This document shows, in pieces, positions 7,164 to 18,600 of a stretch of DNA of 64,000 nt (positions are counted from its first letter, which is position 1; every line of letters begins with the position of its first letter). This DNA is from Spirochaeta isovalerica (GTDB lineage: Bacteria > Spirochaetota > Spirochaetia > DSM-2461). The DNA lies in the NCBI RefSeq assembly GCF_014207565.1, contig NZ_JACHGJ010000002.1:186001-250000 (forward strand), read 5' to 3'. Below the pieces are notes generated by a model. That model did not search any database, was not told the origin of the DNA, and was given only the letters and a program-made list of their open reading frames with translations. A program made the position numbers and the translations under genes.

Positions 7164-8363
7164 ATGAGTAAAATTCGTATCGAAGAGATGATAAAAGAAC
7201 TGTCCCGTCTGGCCAGTGACAAAATGTACAATGATGATTTTTTTCTGACATGGGATAAGAGTGACGATGAGATCAAATCGACTTTCCTCGTTGCCGATAT
7301 CCTCAGAAACCTGAGAGAGGAAAACATATCCACAAGACTGTTCGACAGCGGTCTGGGAATCTCCCTCTTCAGAGATAACTCCACCAGAACAAGATTCAGC
7401 TATGCCAGCGCCTGTAATCTTCTCGGTCTTGAAGTCCAGGATCTCGATGAAGGAAAATCCCAGGTAGCGCACGGCGAAACCGTAAGGGAAACCGCTAACA
7501 TGATCTCCTTCATGGCTGACGTTATCGGAATCAGAGACGATATGTACATCGGAAAAGGACACACCTATATGCAGGAAGTGTCCGACTCAGTTAAGCAGGG
7601 ACACCTGGACGGCGTTCTCGAGCAGAGACCGACTCTCGTCAATCTCCAGTGCGATATCGACCACCCCACACAGTCCATGTCCGATGCTCTTCATCTTATT
7701 AACGAGTTCGGCGGAATCGAAAACCTCAAGGGCAAGAAAGTTGCCATGACCTGGGCTTATTCCCCCTCTTACGGCAAACCTCTTTCCGTTCCCCAGGGAA
7801 TCGTCGGACTTTTGACCAGGCTCGGAATGGAAGTGCATCTGGCTCATCCCGAAGGTTATGAAATCATGCCTGAAGTTGAAGAAGTAGCCAGAGTTAACGC
7901 CGAGAGATCAGGCGGAAAATTCGTTAAATCCAACTCCATGGCGGAAGCCTTCAAAGATGCGGATATCGTGTATCCCAAATCATGGGCACCTTTCGCGGCT
8001 ATGGAAAAGAGAACCAACCTTTATGGTGAGGGCGACCACGATGGAATCAAAGCTCTTGAGCAGGAACTTCTCGCACAGAACGCCAAGTACAAAGATTGGG
8101 AATGTACGGAAGAGCTTATGGCGACAACCAAAGAAGGGAAAGCGCTTTATATGCACTGCCTCCCCGCTGACATATCAGGTGTCAGCTGTAAAGAAGGCGA
8201 AGTAGCCGCATCAGTTTTTGACAGATACAGAGATCCTCTCTACAAAGAAGCCAGCTACAAACCCTACATCATCGCCGCCATGATTCTTCTGAGCAAATGC
8301 CAGAACCCCGCGGACACTCTTCAGAAAATGCTGGAAAAAGGCAAAAGAAGATTTGACGACTGA
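7164..8363 (+). CDS. ygeW: YgeW-type (knotted) carbamoyltransferase
   Basis: A 399-residue member of the aspartate/ornithine carbamoyltransferase superfamily. The carbamoyl-phosphate loop is FRDNSTRTRFSY (S-T-R-T-R), and HCLPAD (~331-336) is the second conserved loop. Length and N-terminal region match E. coli YgeW (396 residues), a knotted transcarbamylase, better than OTC (~330) or PyrB (~310). In E. coli ygeW lies in the purine catabolism cluster with hydantoinase and Fe-S genes, and the enzyme is thought to act on ureido compounds formed from purine rings. Here it is coupled to carbamate kinase and shares a promoter motif with the purine genes elsewhere in the window. The substrate is inferred from family and context. 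Confidence 0.85.
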   Translation: MSKIRIEEMIKELSRLASDKMYNDDFFLTWDKSDDEIKSTFLVADILRNLREENISTRLFDSGLGISLFRDNSTRTRFSYASACNLLGLEVQDLDEGKSQVAHGETVRETANMISFMADVIGIRDDMYIGKGHTYMQEVSDSVKQGHLDGVLEQRPTLVNLQCDIDHPTQSMSDALHLINEFGGIENLKGKKVAMTWAYSPSYGKPLSVPQGIVGLLTRLGMEVHLAHPEGYEIMPEVEEVARVNAERSGGKFVKSNSMAEAFKDADIVYPKSWAPFAAMEKRTNLYGEGDHDGIKALEQELLAQNAKYKDWECTEELMATTKEGKALYMHCLPADISGVSCKEGEVAASVFDRYRDPLYKEASYKPYIIAAMILLSKCQNPADTLQKMLEKGKRRFDD

Positions 8364-8385
8364 TTTTTTCTTATAAAAAACTCCT

Positions 8386-8420
8386 GAACCGCCCCTCAGC
8401 CGGGGCGGTTCATCTCTTTA
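8386..8420 (+). terminator. Terminator after ygeW
   Basis: A perfect 10-bp GC-rich stem (GAACCGCCCC 8386-8395 / GGGGCGGTTC 8402-8411) with a 6-nt loop. It is followed by the pyrimidine-rich ATCTCTTTAT rather than a pure T run. Confidence 0.7.
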
Positions 8421-8479
8421 TAATGTTGATCCCAAACCATTGACTTACAGCCCCATTCGCTGTAAATTCCTATTGATAT

Positions 8480-8553
8480 GGTCGATTAGCTCATTTGGAT
8501 AGAGCGCTTCCCTCCGGAGGAAGAGGTGGTGGGTTCGAGCCCCGCATCGATCA
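8480..8553 (+). tRNA. tRNA-Arg (anticodon CCG)
   Basis: The cloverleaf can be drawn by hand. Acceptor stem GGTCGAT/ATCGATC has one G-U pair, D-stem is GCTC/GAGC, anticodon stem is CTTCC/GGAAG with loop CTCCGGA, and T-arm is GTGGG-TTCGAGC-CCCGC. The anticodon at 8514-8516 is CCG, reading CGG arginine codons. The discriminator is A at 8553 and CCA is not encoded. A hairpin terminator follows within 10 bp, and the 3' end is copied again at 8712-8731. Confidence 0.93.
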
Positions 8554-8559
8554 CACTTT

Positions 8560-8590
8560 AGGCACCTTTTAAGGTGCCTGTCTTATTTAT
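8560..8590 (+). terminator. Terminator of tRNA-Arg
   Basis: Stem AGGCACCT (8560-8567) / AGGTGCCT (8572-8579) with loop TTTA, followed by GTCTTATTTAT. Confidence 0.75.
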
Positions 8591-8734
8591 AATTAGCGGG
8601 GCTCGATCCGAAATGAGCGCCGAGCAAGTGCGAGGATTAGCCGGCATGGATGCCGGCGACAGCGAATGCAGGTGGCTTGGAGCCGCAGTCAGGAAGACTG
8701 CGAGCGGAAAGGAGCCCCGCATCGATCACACACT

Positions 8735-8768
8735 CAGGCACCTTTCAGGTGCCTGTTTTATTTTTTAA
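8735..8768 (+). terminator. Terminator at end of duplicated tRNA tail
   Basis: Stem CAGGCACCT (8735-8743) / AGGTGCCTG (8747-8755) with a 3-nt loop, followed by the T-rich TTTTATTTTTT. It would end any transcript running through the tRNA and the branched element. Confidence 0.8.
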
Positions 8769-8837
8769 GTCGGGGCTCGATCATTTGTGCGCAAATCATG
8801 CTAAAATAAAATCTGTTAACAGGAGATCTCACGAATC

Positions 8838-9236
8838 ATGGATTATCAGATAATTACCGCTGATTACAATTCCCCATACCTTGAACAACTGAAGAAATGG
8901 TTCGAATCGGAATGGAAAAGAGAGTACATTTTCCATAGGAATATTCCAAATCCCCTTATTGCCCTTTCAGGGGAAAGATTGTTAGGTGGTTTGGCTTTCA
9001 CCGAATATCCGAATCCTGAAAAGGAAGGAATGGCCCTTTGGATCAATGCGCTATTTGTAAAGCAGGAAAATAGAAAATCTGGTATAGCTTCCGACTTGAT
9101 CAGCGCTGCAAATGAAATGACAGGATCCGTGGAACTCTATGTATTGACTCATATACCGCTGCTTTATCAGAAATCGGGATGGACAATAATTTCAGTTGAA
9201 GAAAAGAATTCAGTACTCAAAGCACCGCTTCCATAA
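8838..9236 (+). CDS. GNAT-family N-acetyltransferase
   Basis: A 132-residue single-domain protein with the GNAT core. The central strand and acetyl-CoA loop are WINALFVKQENRKSGIASDL (~67-86), which departs from the usual R/Q-X-X-G-X-G/A loop by having R-K-S-G-I-A. YQKSGW near residue 112 is the family C-terminal strand. AGGAG lies 12 bp before the ATG, somewhat far. It is a short enzyme and the acceptor substrate is unknown. It stands alone between the duplicated tRNA-tail region and the giant lipoprotein gene. Confidence 0.78.
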   Translation: MDYQIITADYNSPYLEQLKKWFESEWKREYIFHRNIPNPLIALSGERLLGGLAFTEYPNPEKEGMALWINALFVKQENRKSGIASDLISAANEMTGSVELYVLTHIPLLYQKSGWTIISVEEKNSVLKAPLP

Positions 9237-9536
9237 TCGATATACTATCAGAAATTCATTAGTTTAATGGAAATCAGCAGAACTGGATCTGTCATTAATG
9301 CTGAATCGATTTCAGTTGTTTCAATTTCCAGATCAGATGAAAAACTCTTTTCCTCTATTAGTTAAATGTATATTCCGATAATTAAACAAACTCGTATTCA
9401 GGCATATTTTGAGACTAAATCATACCTGACTATAAGAAATCCCGTCAATTTTTTGAATTCGACCTAAAAGGCGAATTCTCGACAGATTGGGCGAGAATTA
9501 ATTTAAATTTAATGGAATTTGTCAAAAATTCTATGA
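9237..9536. other. Non-coding region upstream of the giant lipoprotein, with enhancer-like half-sites
   Basis: AT-rich and without a credible gene. At 9455-9499 there are three related half-sites at even spacing: GAATTCG (9455-9461), CGAATTCTCG (9472-9481) and CGAGAATT (9492-9499), each separated by exactly 10 bp. The outer pairs form two overlapping inverted repeats. They lie about 40-80 bp upstream of a sigma-54 promoter, where enhancer-binding proteins usually act. Nothing else was seen between 9237 and 9454. Confidence 0.6.
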
Positions 9537-9552
9537 TGGCACAGAAATTGCA
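9537..9552 (+). promoter_or_regulatory. Sigma-54 (RpoN) -24/-12 promoter
   Basis: TGGCACAGAAATTGCA matches the consensus TGGCAC-N5-TTGC[AT] at every fixed position, with GG and GC exactly 10 bases apart. The start of transcription would be near 9563, giving a ~45-base leader and an AGGGAG ribosome site at 9597-9602, six bases before the ATG at 9609. Confidence 0.82.
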
Positions 9553-9608
9553 ATATATAAGTAGAAAGTTATGTCTATTTGTTTTTTTGATATATTAGGG
9601 AGTCCAAA

Positions 9609-12600
9609 ATGAAAGAGAGAAAAGCTATTTTCAGGTTTATCCTGGCTGCTCTTCTTATATTAGCCGGGACATTTACATCATCGTGTGAACTGTTTACACC
9701 CGGATTAGGAGATGAGATCGATCTCGAAAAACCTGTCGTGGGAATTGAAAGCCACGGAAACGGGGATTACATCGGCGGAATAACTCATATCGCCGGATTC
9801 GTTTCCGATGATGCCGGTATATCATCAGTAACTCTCTCCATTAATGATAAAGACTTTCCTGCTACATTCGCCAATGGTGAATGGAGCCTCGATTTGACAA
9901 CGACCGACTATGCTGACGGCGAGTATGAAATCAGCGTCAATGCTATCGATACAGCTGAGAAAGAATCGACGGTTTCCATGCTGCTCATTATCGATAACAA
10001 GCCTCCCACTGTTATCGTCACGACTCCCTCGCTCTATATCGGGAAAAAATTTAACGACCTGATTGAAATCAAAGGTGAAGCTTCAGATAAAACCCGTGTA
10101 AAAGAAGTTTGGATTAATGTCTATAATTCCACTGGCGATTTAATTCAAAGTGAGAAAGCGACAGGGACAACAAGTTGGTTTTATACACTGAATTCGAATG
10201 TTTTAACTGATCAGGATGAACATTATATAGATGTTATAGCTGTTGACTTTAACGGTAATCAGAATAATTGGTTTTATCATATCTCCGATATTTATGCGCT
10301 TTCCAACGACATAGCCAATGTTCCCAATATCGAGAAGATCGATGGTGTGGATAATCAGGGCGAACTGATTCCTATTGGACCATCAGGTATCATATCAGCT
10401 TCCTTCGATACTATCAGACTGACTGAGAGTGGTCCTGTTCATCTGACATTGGATATCGATCAGTCTTCCAATACTCCAGTAATCACTATTGATGGAATAA
10501 CTGTTCTTGGTCCCAATTCGATTTATCCCGATGGAAGCATTACCGGATCAGTTTCTGATGACGATCTTGTTATCGCTGGTACTCTTGAAATCGCAATTGA
10601 TGAAGATAACGATGGGGGACCCGATAGAGATAATTGGATTCCCGTAAGTGGACCCCCTGCTGCAGATGGGAAAAGCATAGACTGGAGTCATAGTTTTGCC
10701 GGTTATGCTCAGGGAACGCATAGCTTCAGAATGAGAGTCTCAGATAGCGGTGGCACTCTTTTTGAACACACAGATCAGATCCCCATTACAGTCGACAATG
10801 GCCCCCCTTCTATACAGATCGATTCTCCAGCTGCCGGTGCTATATTCACTTCATCATTTACCATCGATGGTAGTGCTTCTGATGGCGATATCGTCAGTTC
10901 GGTGGAAATCTCCCTGGATGGAGGTTCAACATGGACAAATGCGAATACAACTCCGGCTTTACCATCAGATAGTGTTTCCTGGGATTATGATTTCACAGTT
11001 CAGGCTGATGGATCTACAGATGCTGATTATGATTATCAGATTCGCGTCACAGATGGTTCCGGTAGATTTTCTCTTATGGATAGAAGTGTTAAAGTTGATG
11101 CTACAATTCCTACTGCCCAAATTGAACTGTCTCCGGAATCTTCAACAGTCAATGGAACAAATGTACTCATTCGCGGAACTTCAAATGATAATAGAACAAT
11201 TGATAAATTATACCTAAGCATTAACCCTGAAAGTGTTGCACCTCCCGCAGACATTACAACATGGCTAGATGAAGATGATGGTGTAACAGGAAAATATTCG
11301 TGGACCTATACACTGGATAGTACAACACTAATAGATGGAAATTATGATATAACTGTCGTTTCCGTTGATATTGCTGGTAATGAATCGACTCCTTTTACCA
11401 AAACGATTACTGTTGATCAGGAAAGTGACAGACCAGTAATCACTTTCAGTGATATAGATAAAAATGAAACTGTAGCAAGTAATAATGTTCTCACAGGTGC
11501 AAACTTTCTTGTTGGATTTATTTCTGAGGATGATCTTTTTGACCCTTCACTCTTCAGCGGAAACGCTATCGAGATCTCTATCGATGGAGGCGGATGGGTT
11601 CCAGTTTCAATACCACCACTTTCTAGTGGGACATATGTAAAGTGGCAACATGATATCTCTACTCTGGCAGAAGGAGAACATAATGTAAAAGTTCGAGCCA
11701 GAGATAGTCTGTTTGTTGGCACTGTGGGTGATTCAAGTACTTCTGTCGAATATATATCAAACTATAATTGGGCTATTGAAGATTCTGTTGATCAGAATGG
11801 AATACCTTTCATCCTCAATAGTGGTCCTCCAATCATTACAATAAATCCATTCTCTTCCAGTTATTTCGTGGGAACTGTTACTATAGAAGGCAATGCTGTC
11901 GATGCAAATGGAGTTTCCGATGTCGATATCAGTTTTGACAATGGTCTAACCTGGACAGAAATCCCCATAACTCCTGGAACATCGGTAAACTGGACTTATG
12001 ACTTTACTGGTCCCGATGGAACATATGACTTTAAAATCAGATGTATTGAAGATTATGGGACCATTGCTCAAGAAAGTGGGTCATTCGTAGTTGATAGTGC
12101 AGCACCGAGTATAGATACAATTTCTTCTCCTACAGGATTAGAAATATATATATCAGGCTCAGCATTTAATGTTGCTGGAACGGCTTCCGACTCGGGTGAT
12201 GCCGGAATTGAAAAGGTGTTTTGGTGGACAGGTGATCCATTAGATACTCCTCCTTCAACAGTTTTTCCATATACAGGGTGGAATCCAGCATTCGGTACAA
12301 ATAATTGGTCAGGAGCTTTGGATCTCACTGAAATCGGTGAAGGTGACAAAACAATATTTCTCTTTGCTTTGGACTGGTCTAAGAATGTCAGTTCAGTTAG
12401 TTCTGCAGATTTTACTGTTGATCAGTCTTCACCTACCTTAACAGAAGATGTTTCAGGAATAGCCGGAACGGCAACTGTTTACAGAAATGCAGACATCAAT
12501 CTGGGTGGTAATATCAGTGACGGTACTGGTATAGCTTCTCTTGTTGTTTCATATAGCAAAAACGGTGGGGTACTCACAAACCTCACAAGTAATATAGCTG

Positions 12601-15600
12601 CGGGACGTTGGGACGCCTCTCTTCCGGTCAGTTTAGGTGACGGTGGATATGAACTCCAGATTGTCGCCACAGATAATGTGGGAAGAACCACAACCTTAAA
12701 TCGCAATATCGTTATCGATACAAGCTCTCCCGATTTAACTGTAGAAAGCCCGGTGAACACTGAGCTGGTAGACAGTAACAGTTATACAATTAGTGGAAAA
12801 ATCTCTGATAATGGTGGAGTTGGAGTTACAGAATTACAGTACAGCAGAGATAATACGAACTGGTCGGATATTACCATAGCCGGTCTCAGCTGGTTTGTCG
12901 CTGGTGTAGACTTCAGTTCACCTATCGGCGCAGAAACATCTCAGGGGGCCAGAACCCTTTATATCAGAGCGACAGACGGATTAAACCCTGAAGTCATAGA
13001 AACGATCACTTTCAATTACGATACGGAAAATCCCGTTCTGACCGAGATTCTGGTTAATACTGATACGGAGCAGATTATCAACAGCCCAGTCGTCTTTGAA
13101 GGCCGGGCTTATGATTCCAATGCGCTGACAAGCCTGGAACTGATCATCAATAACGGCGTCCCCGCCGATATCACAATCGACGTCGACGGTCCGGATGATA
13201 CTCTCGGCAACGGCGACGATAATTATTGGACCTACACTCATCCCGACACAACGGACGGCGTTTTCGCTATCGTCTTCCGGGCGACCGATGCAGCTGGCAG
13301 AACCACTACGATCCATCGGAACCTGCTGCTCGACAGAACAGCTCCAAACGTTCCTGTTATCACATCTTCTCCCGGCAGCTATGTCACCAGCAACCTGAGC
13401 GTGACCGGAACGGCTTCCGACGGAACAAGCGGCATTAACACCGTTCAGTACTCCATCGACGGCGAAGCGACCTGGAATGCATTGAGCGGAACAGATAACT
13501 GGTTCGGATCCATCGATGTCGCCGCGGAGGCCGCTGGGGATCATACGGTTTATATCAGAAGCCTGGACAGAGCCGGCAATATCAGCGCCAGCGCCTCCCA
13601 GTCTTATACGATCGACAGGGATAATCCTGTTCTTACAGTGAGCGGCTTTGCCGGAAACGAATATAGAAATACAACATTTACCATTGATGGTACCATGAGT
13701 GACAGAGATCTGGGCCTGACGCCGATTTCCCTGATCGCTACGCTTGACGGTGCCCCCATCGATTTAACGGGATATCCTCTGAATCAGAGTACAGTCAACG
13801 GCACATGGAGCCGGGACATTCCGGTCAATCCCGGAGATAACGGGACTTGCCAGATCACTATAATCGCCACCGATGCGGTGGGCCGGTCCGTTTCCGAGAT
13901 TATCAATGTGGGAATAGATACGACCGATCCCGCCCTAGCCGTCACAACCGATTTTACCGGGTGGTTCGGCAGCAATACGGTTCTTGTCGAGGGAACAGCC
14001 TCGGACGGCGGCAGTCAGCTGAAAGTCGTTCAATACTCCTTTGACGATGTCAACTGGAACAACCTGTCCGTAACCTCACCCTGGAGTGGATATATTTCCA
14101 TACCCAACGGTACAGCGAACCCCCTTTATATCCGTTCAGTCGATAATGTGGGAAACGAAAGCACACATGAAAGTTTTAGTGTTAATGTTGATACGGCCAG
14201 CCCTGTTACATCTATGGTTTCTCCCTTAACGGTTGTTAAACTGAACGGCTCTATCGATCTGAATATTCAGATCCTCGCTCAGGATATCGGTCAATCCGGT
14301 GTCGTAAGCGCTAAAGTCAAAGTCAACAGCACCGACTTTACAACGCCCGACGCCTCCAGAATACTCACTCCCGCAACAGCGGAGTTCAACAATACCTGGA
14401 CTTTGACTCTTCCCGCCGCCGCTATTCCGGGAACGGAAGGGCAGATAGATATTAATGTGCAGTTTACCGATAATGCCGGTAACGAAAAAATACAGAGCTT
14501 CCCTGTTCTGGTGGATAGAACGGCTCCTTCGGTACCGGTTATTTCCAGCCATAACGACGGAGCATATGTCAATAAAACCATCACCCTGTCCGGTTCGGCA
14601 TCGGATACGCAGGGGCTCCAGTCGGTTCTTCTTGAAATCTACAATAATGCAACGGCCGGATGGGAAGTTCTGACCACTAGCGGAACATATTCCTGGAACG
14701 CCGATATAGATACGGTAAGCTATGATACTGCAGACTATGACAGAGACGGCGGAACGGCGGGAACTCAGATCCGCCTGCGCGTGACTGCCACGGATACCGC
14801 CGGCAATACGGCTTCTTCAATCAGGGATCTGATTATCGATCAGAATACGGACCGCCCTGTCGTTTCTCTGAACAATCTGCAGACGACGGGAACCGACACG
14901 CTCAAACTGAGCCAGACGGTTTTCGGCTCTCTTCTCGATGACGACGGAATCGTCTCGTTTGAGATCAGTGAGGATAATTCGAACTGGACATCGGTCACCC
15001 TGAGTGGAAGCTCCTGGCAGTACGATGTCTCAGCGGTAAACGGAACCAAGAACCTGTACTTCCGGATCGAAGACGGCGATGGGACTCTGTTCGTGACCAA
15101 TGCCGCGGATGAACCGAGAGTCATTGGAAAATCCGGCGGAGAAATTGCTGATATCCTGATTTTCAGGCTCGATACGGTTACGCCGGAAATCAATTCGTCT
15201 ATCGTCGCCGACAGGGCCGCTCCCTTTGATTTCGTGGCGGATACCGCAACTATAACGACCAATATGCCTTTCGGTGGGTCTTCCAGTCATTTCGCACTGA
15301 AAGTCCTGGCGAGGGATGCCAATACTATCAGCTCAGTTGTTATCGATATCCCGGGACTGGGCACAGTTCCGACGTTTAAAGGTGCTGACGAAGCTGGATA
15401 TGAGACATATTCGACGGCTGAGCAGGATATATCCGCTCTCGGCGACGGAAGCATCGACCTCGTCATCACCGTAACCGATGATTCCGGGCTGACATCAACG
15501 GCCACAAGAACGATTCTCATTGACAATACGGCTCCCGATTTGACATACCTGAGCCCCCGTTCTTCCCTCGATGTCGTCAATGGCGATATCCCCGTCAGAG

Positions 15601-18600
15601 GACTGGCCAGCGATGCCGGTTCAGCTCTAGCAAAAGTCGAGTATAAAGTCGGCTATAATTACGCAGGTGAAAGCTGGCAGGATGTGTCCGGTTCTCTCTT
15701 CAACTGGGAGATCGACTTCAGCGGTATCAACAAGATTGATTATTATGCCGGACTGGAAGTGGAAAACGTCGATACGAACGGTACTATTACGCTTACCTCT
15801 CATGGTTTGGCTAACGATACGGCAGTATGGGTCGGTGGAACAACTCTTCCCACTGGTCTTTCCGGATCCAGTACTTATTATGTCGTCAATGCGACAGCCG
15901 ATACGCTGCAGATCGCGTCATCAGCAGGAGGGGGAGCTCTGACCTTCGCTTCCGTTGGAACGGAAGTGAGAATCAGCCGCTATTCCAAAGATGCAAACGA
16001 AGACTCCATATGGGAACTTCCCGTTGTCGTCAGAGCCACCGATACGGCCGGCAATGCTTCGGTCGTTTCCGACAGCGCATACGTCGTGCTTGTCGATCCC
16101 TCGGGAGACAAGCCCCATCCCGTAGTCGTCTACCCCGATCCCGATAATGTAAACCGCGTTATGGGAGGAATCATCAGAATCTTCGGAACGGCCGAAGACG
16201 ATGACGGCGTCGATTCTGTCTATATCCAGATCGATGTTGACGGCGATAATGATTACGATGCTGCGGATATCGATACCGAAGGTTTTGACTGGTATAACAG
16301 CGGTGAAGGTATTGCCGTAACAGGCGCCGCCAGCTGGAACATCAATATCAATACTTCAGGAGAGTTCAACCCTTCGGGTGCCGGAACGAATCCCATCAAT
16401 TTCAGAGTGCGGGCAAAAGATATTTACGGAACCTTCGGACCCTGGTCTGATTCCCATCATATCGACGTGGATAACAGCGTTCCCAAAATCGGCTCGACCG
16501 AAGCTCCGACTCTCACCCAAGGCGCGACTGTCCAGAGCTATATCTCCGATATGTACATCAAGGGGAACTGGGTTCTCGAAGGCACGATCGAGGACGAGAG
16601 CGATATCTCGGATATACAGATAACCGGCGATATTGTAGGATCTCTCGCGGGAAATCCCGGCTGGTTTACCGATTACATAGGTTCCGGCACCGACGGATAC
16701 AGAATGCAGATCCCGATCAATACATCGGGAACCGGACAGTACGTTTTCACAGTTACCGCGGTCGATAACAGCGACCCGAAAACTAATAACTCGGCTACTT
16801 TCCGGATCAATTATGACAATACGGCTCCGACTCTCGAAGCCTATGACGGGCTTCTCCCTGTGGAGCAGAGCAATAAGACATATCATCTCACTTCCGCTGT
16901 CAATGAAGCGGGAAGCGGTTTGGAAAGAGTCGCCTTCTTCTTTCTGAGACAGGGAACGACAGATGCCGAAGACAGGCTTTACAATCCTCAGGAAGCCAAA
17001 GCCGGCGATGCCAACAGAACTTATCTCAACCAGGTATACGGCAGCGGAAGCACTATCGCCTTTGTAGACGGACTGCCCCGGCTTTCACTCTCGAGCGTGA
17101 CGAGATCCGATGAGTACACTCTTCAGCACAACGATATCATCGGCAACACAAATGTGAGAAAAGGCGGTCTGGTCAGGATCGGAGGACTGGACAGGCTGAT
17201 TACGTCAGTCAATCTCGGAACAGGCGAGATTACATGGTCCGGTGCTGTTTCCATATCAGTTACCGACGCGGCGGTAGCATACGCGCTTATCGTCGATCAC
17301 GATATACCCGAGACTCCGGTCTGGAACCCCGACAATACACTGGCCAGCATTACGAACGATGACGGCGATGGTCTTATCGAGGAACTGAGCAAGACTGGAA
17401 CGGAATACGTCTGGGACGCCTATATCGATTCTAAGGAAATTCCCGACGGACCGATTGAGATCCACTGGGTCGCGTTCGATAAATCGGGCAATTTTACGGC
17501 TGATTTCGTTTCCACCCAGGTATTGAACCACAGGCCTATGCTGGCCAGCGTTCTTCTTGGAACGGACCTGAACGGAATAAACGGCGTTGAAGAAAGCGAA
17601 AAAGTTCCGGCATACAGTCTTCTGGACGGTCTGGGCAATAACCAGGCTGTGGCGACTAGTGCCAGTGGAAGCGGAGACGCTTCTCCCTTTACGGCCAAAG
17701 GCGACACAACGATCGAAATAGAAGTTATCGGTGGTAACGGCGCGCTCCAGTACGAATTCTTTGAAGGCGCTGGCGTTACCAATATCCATGGATCTCTTCA
17801 AACGCTGAGAGCCGATGAAATTTCCGCTGTACAGCCCATCACCGTTTCCACTGCCGATTTCACATCGGCCGAAATAGGAGAAGGGGACAAAAACCTCGTA
17901 TTCAGGATCTGGGACAGCACGGAGGAAACGACGATCGGCTTGGACAGCCAGTGGGCGCAGCTCACGGTTCCGATGATCGTTGATGTTATCGACGGCGTCG
18001 CTCCGAAGGCAGTTATATCGCCATTTTTCTGGACAAGCGAATCAGATAACAGTCTTTACGGCAACAGCAAGACATACGGGCATATAGAGCTCTCCGGAGT
18101 CATAGACGGAACGGATCCGGATGTTTCGGGAATCGTCAGCATTCGGGGTACATCTTATGACGATCAGAAATTGACGGATATCTACGGAAGGATCGATTCA
18201 TTTGTCATGACCAATGGCAGCACGGCTGATTATCCTACCGGTCCGGCAAGTGCTGATGAAACCTATACGCTCCTTTCCTCTTATTCCGGCGGAGCATGGT
18301 CATCCATCGATAAATTGGCAACCGAAGGATGGAAATTTTCTGCTGCTGATGTAAGTCTTGACCAGAGCGGTCATAGAATTGAATGGCAGCTCGATTGGGA
18401 TTCTTCAAAAATCACCAATATCGCAGAACTGAACAGAGCTGTAAAAATCGTCACAGTCGATAAGGGGAATAATCCGAGCGGTTATACGGTCGTCAATGAT
18501 GCCAGCGATACGATTAACAACATTCCCAATTACACAGTCGATGTCGTACCGTATATAACGGGCATTTCGACTTCGCTCGATGCGGTTTATCCGGCTAATC

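Larger units (their letters stand above)
8537..8782 (+). repeat. Tandem partial duplication of tRNA-Arg tail plus terminator, enclosing a branched palindromic element
   Basis: The last 20 bases of the tRNA region (GAGCCCCGCATCGATCACAC, 8537-8556) recur without change at 8712-8731, 175 bp later. Each copy is followed by a hairpin of the same stem sequence (8560-8579; 8735-8755) and then by CGGGGCTCGATC (8597-8608; 8771-8782), which is partly the reverse complement of the tRNA T-arm. The segment between (8596-8720) is closed by the inverted repeat GCGGGGCTC / GAGCCCCGC. Inside it are the hairpins GCCGGCAT-GG-ATGCCGGC, GGCT-TGG-AGCC and GCAGTC-N5-GACTGC. Short reading frames across it are not convincing. 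It may be a REP-like element, a non-coding RNA, or the scar of a tRNA-targeting element. Confidence 0.75.

Noticed and set aside
8574-8853. Short plus-strand reading frames through the tRNA-tail repeat
   Set aside because: They run through hairpins and terminators, have no ribosome site and change frame character; the repeat explains the sequence better.
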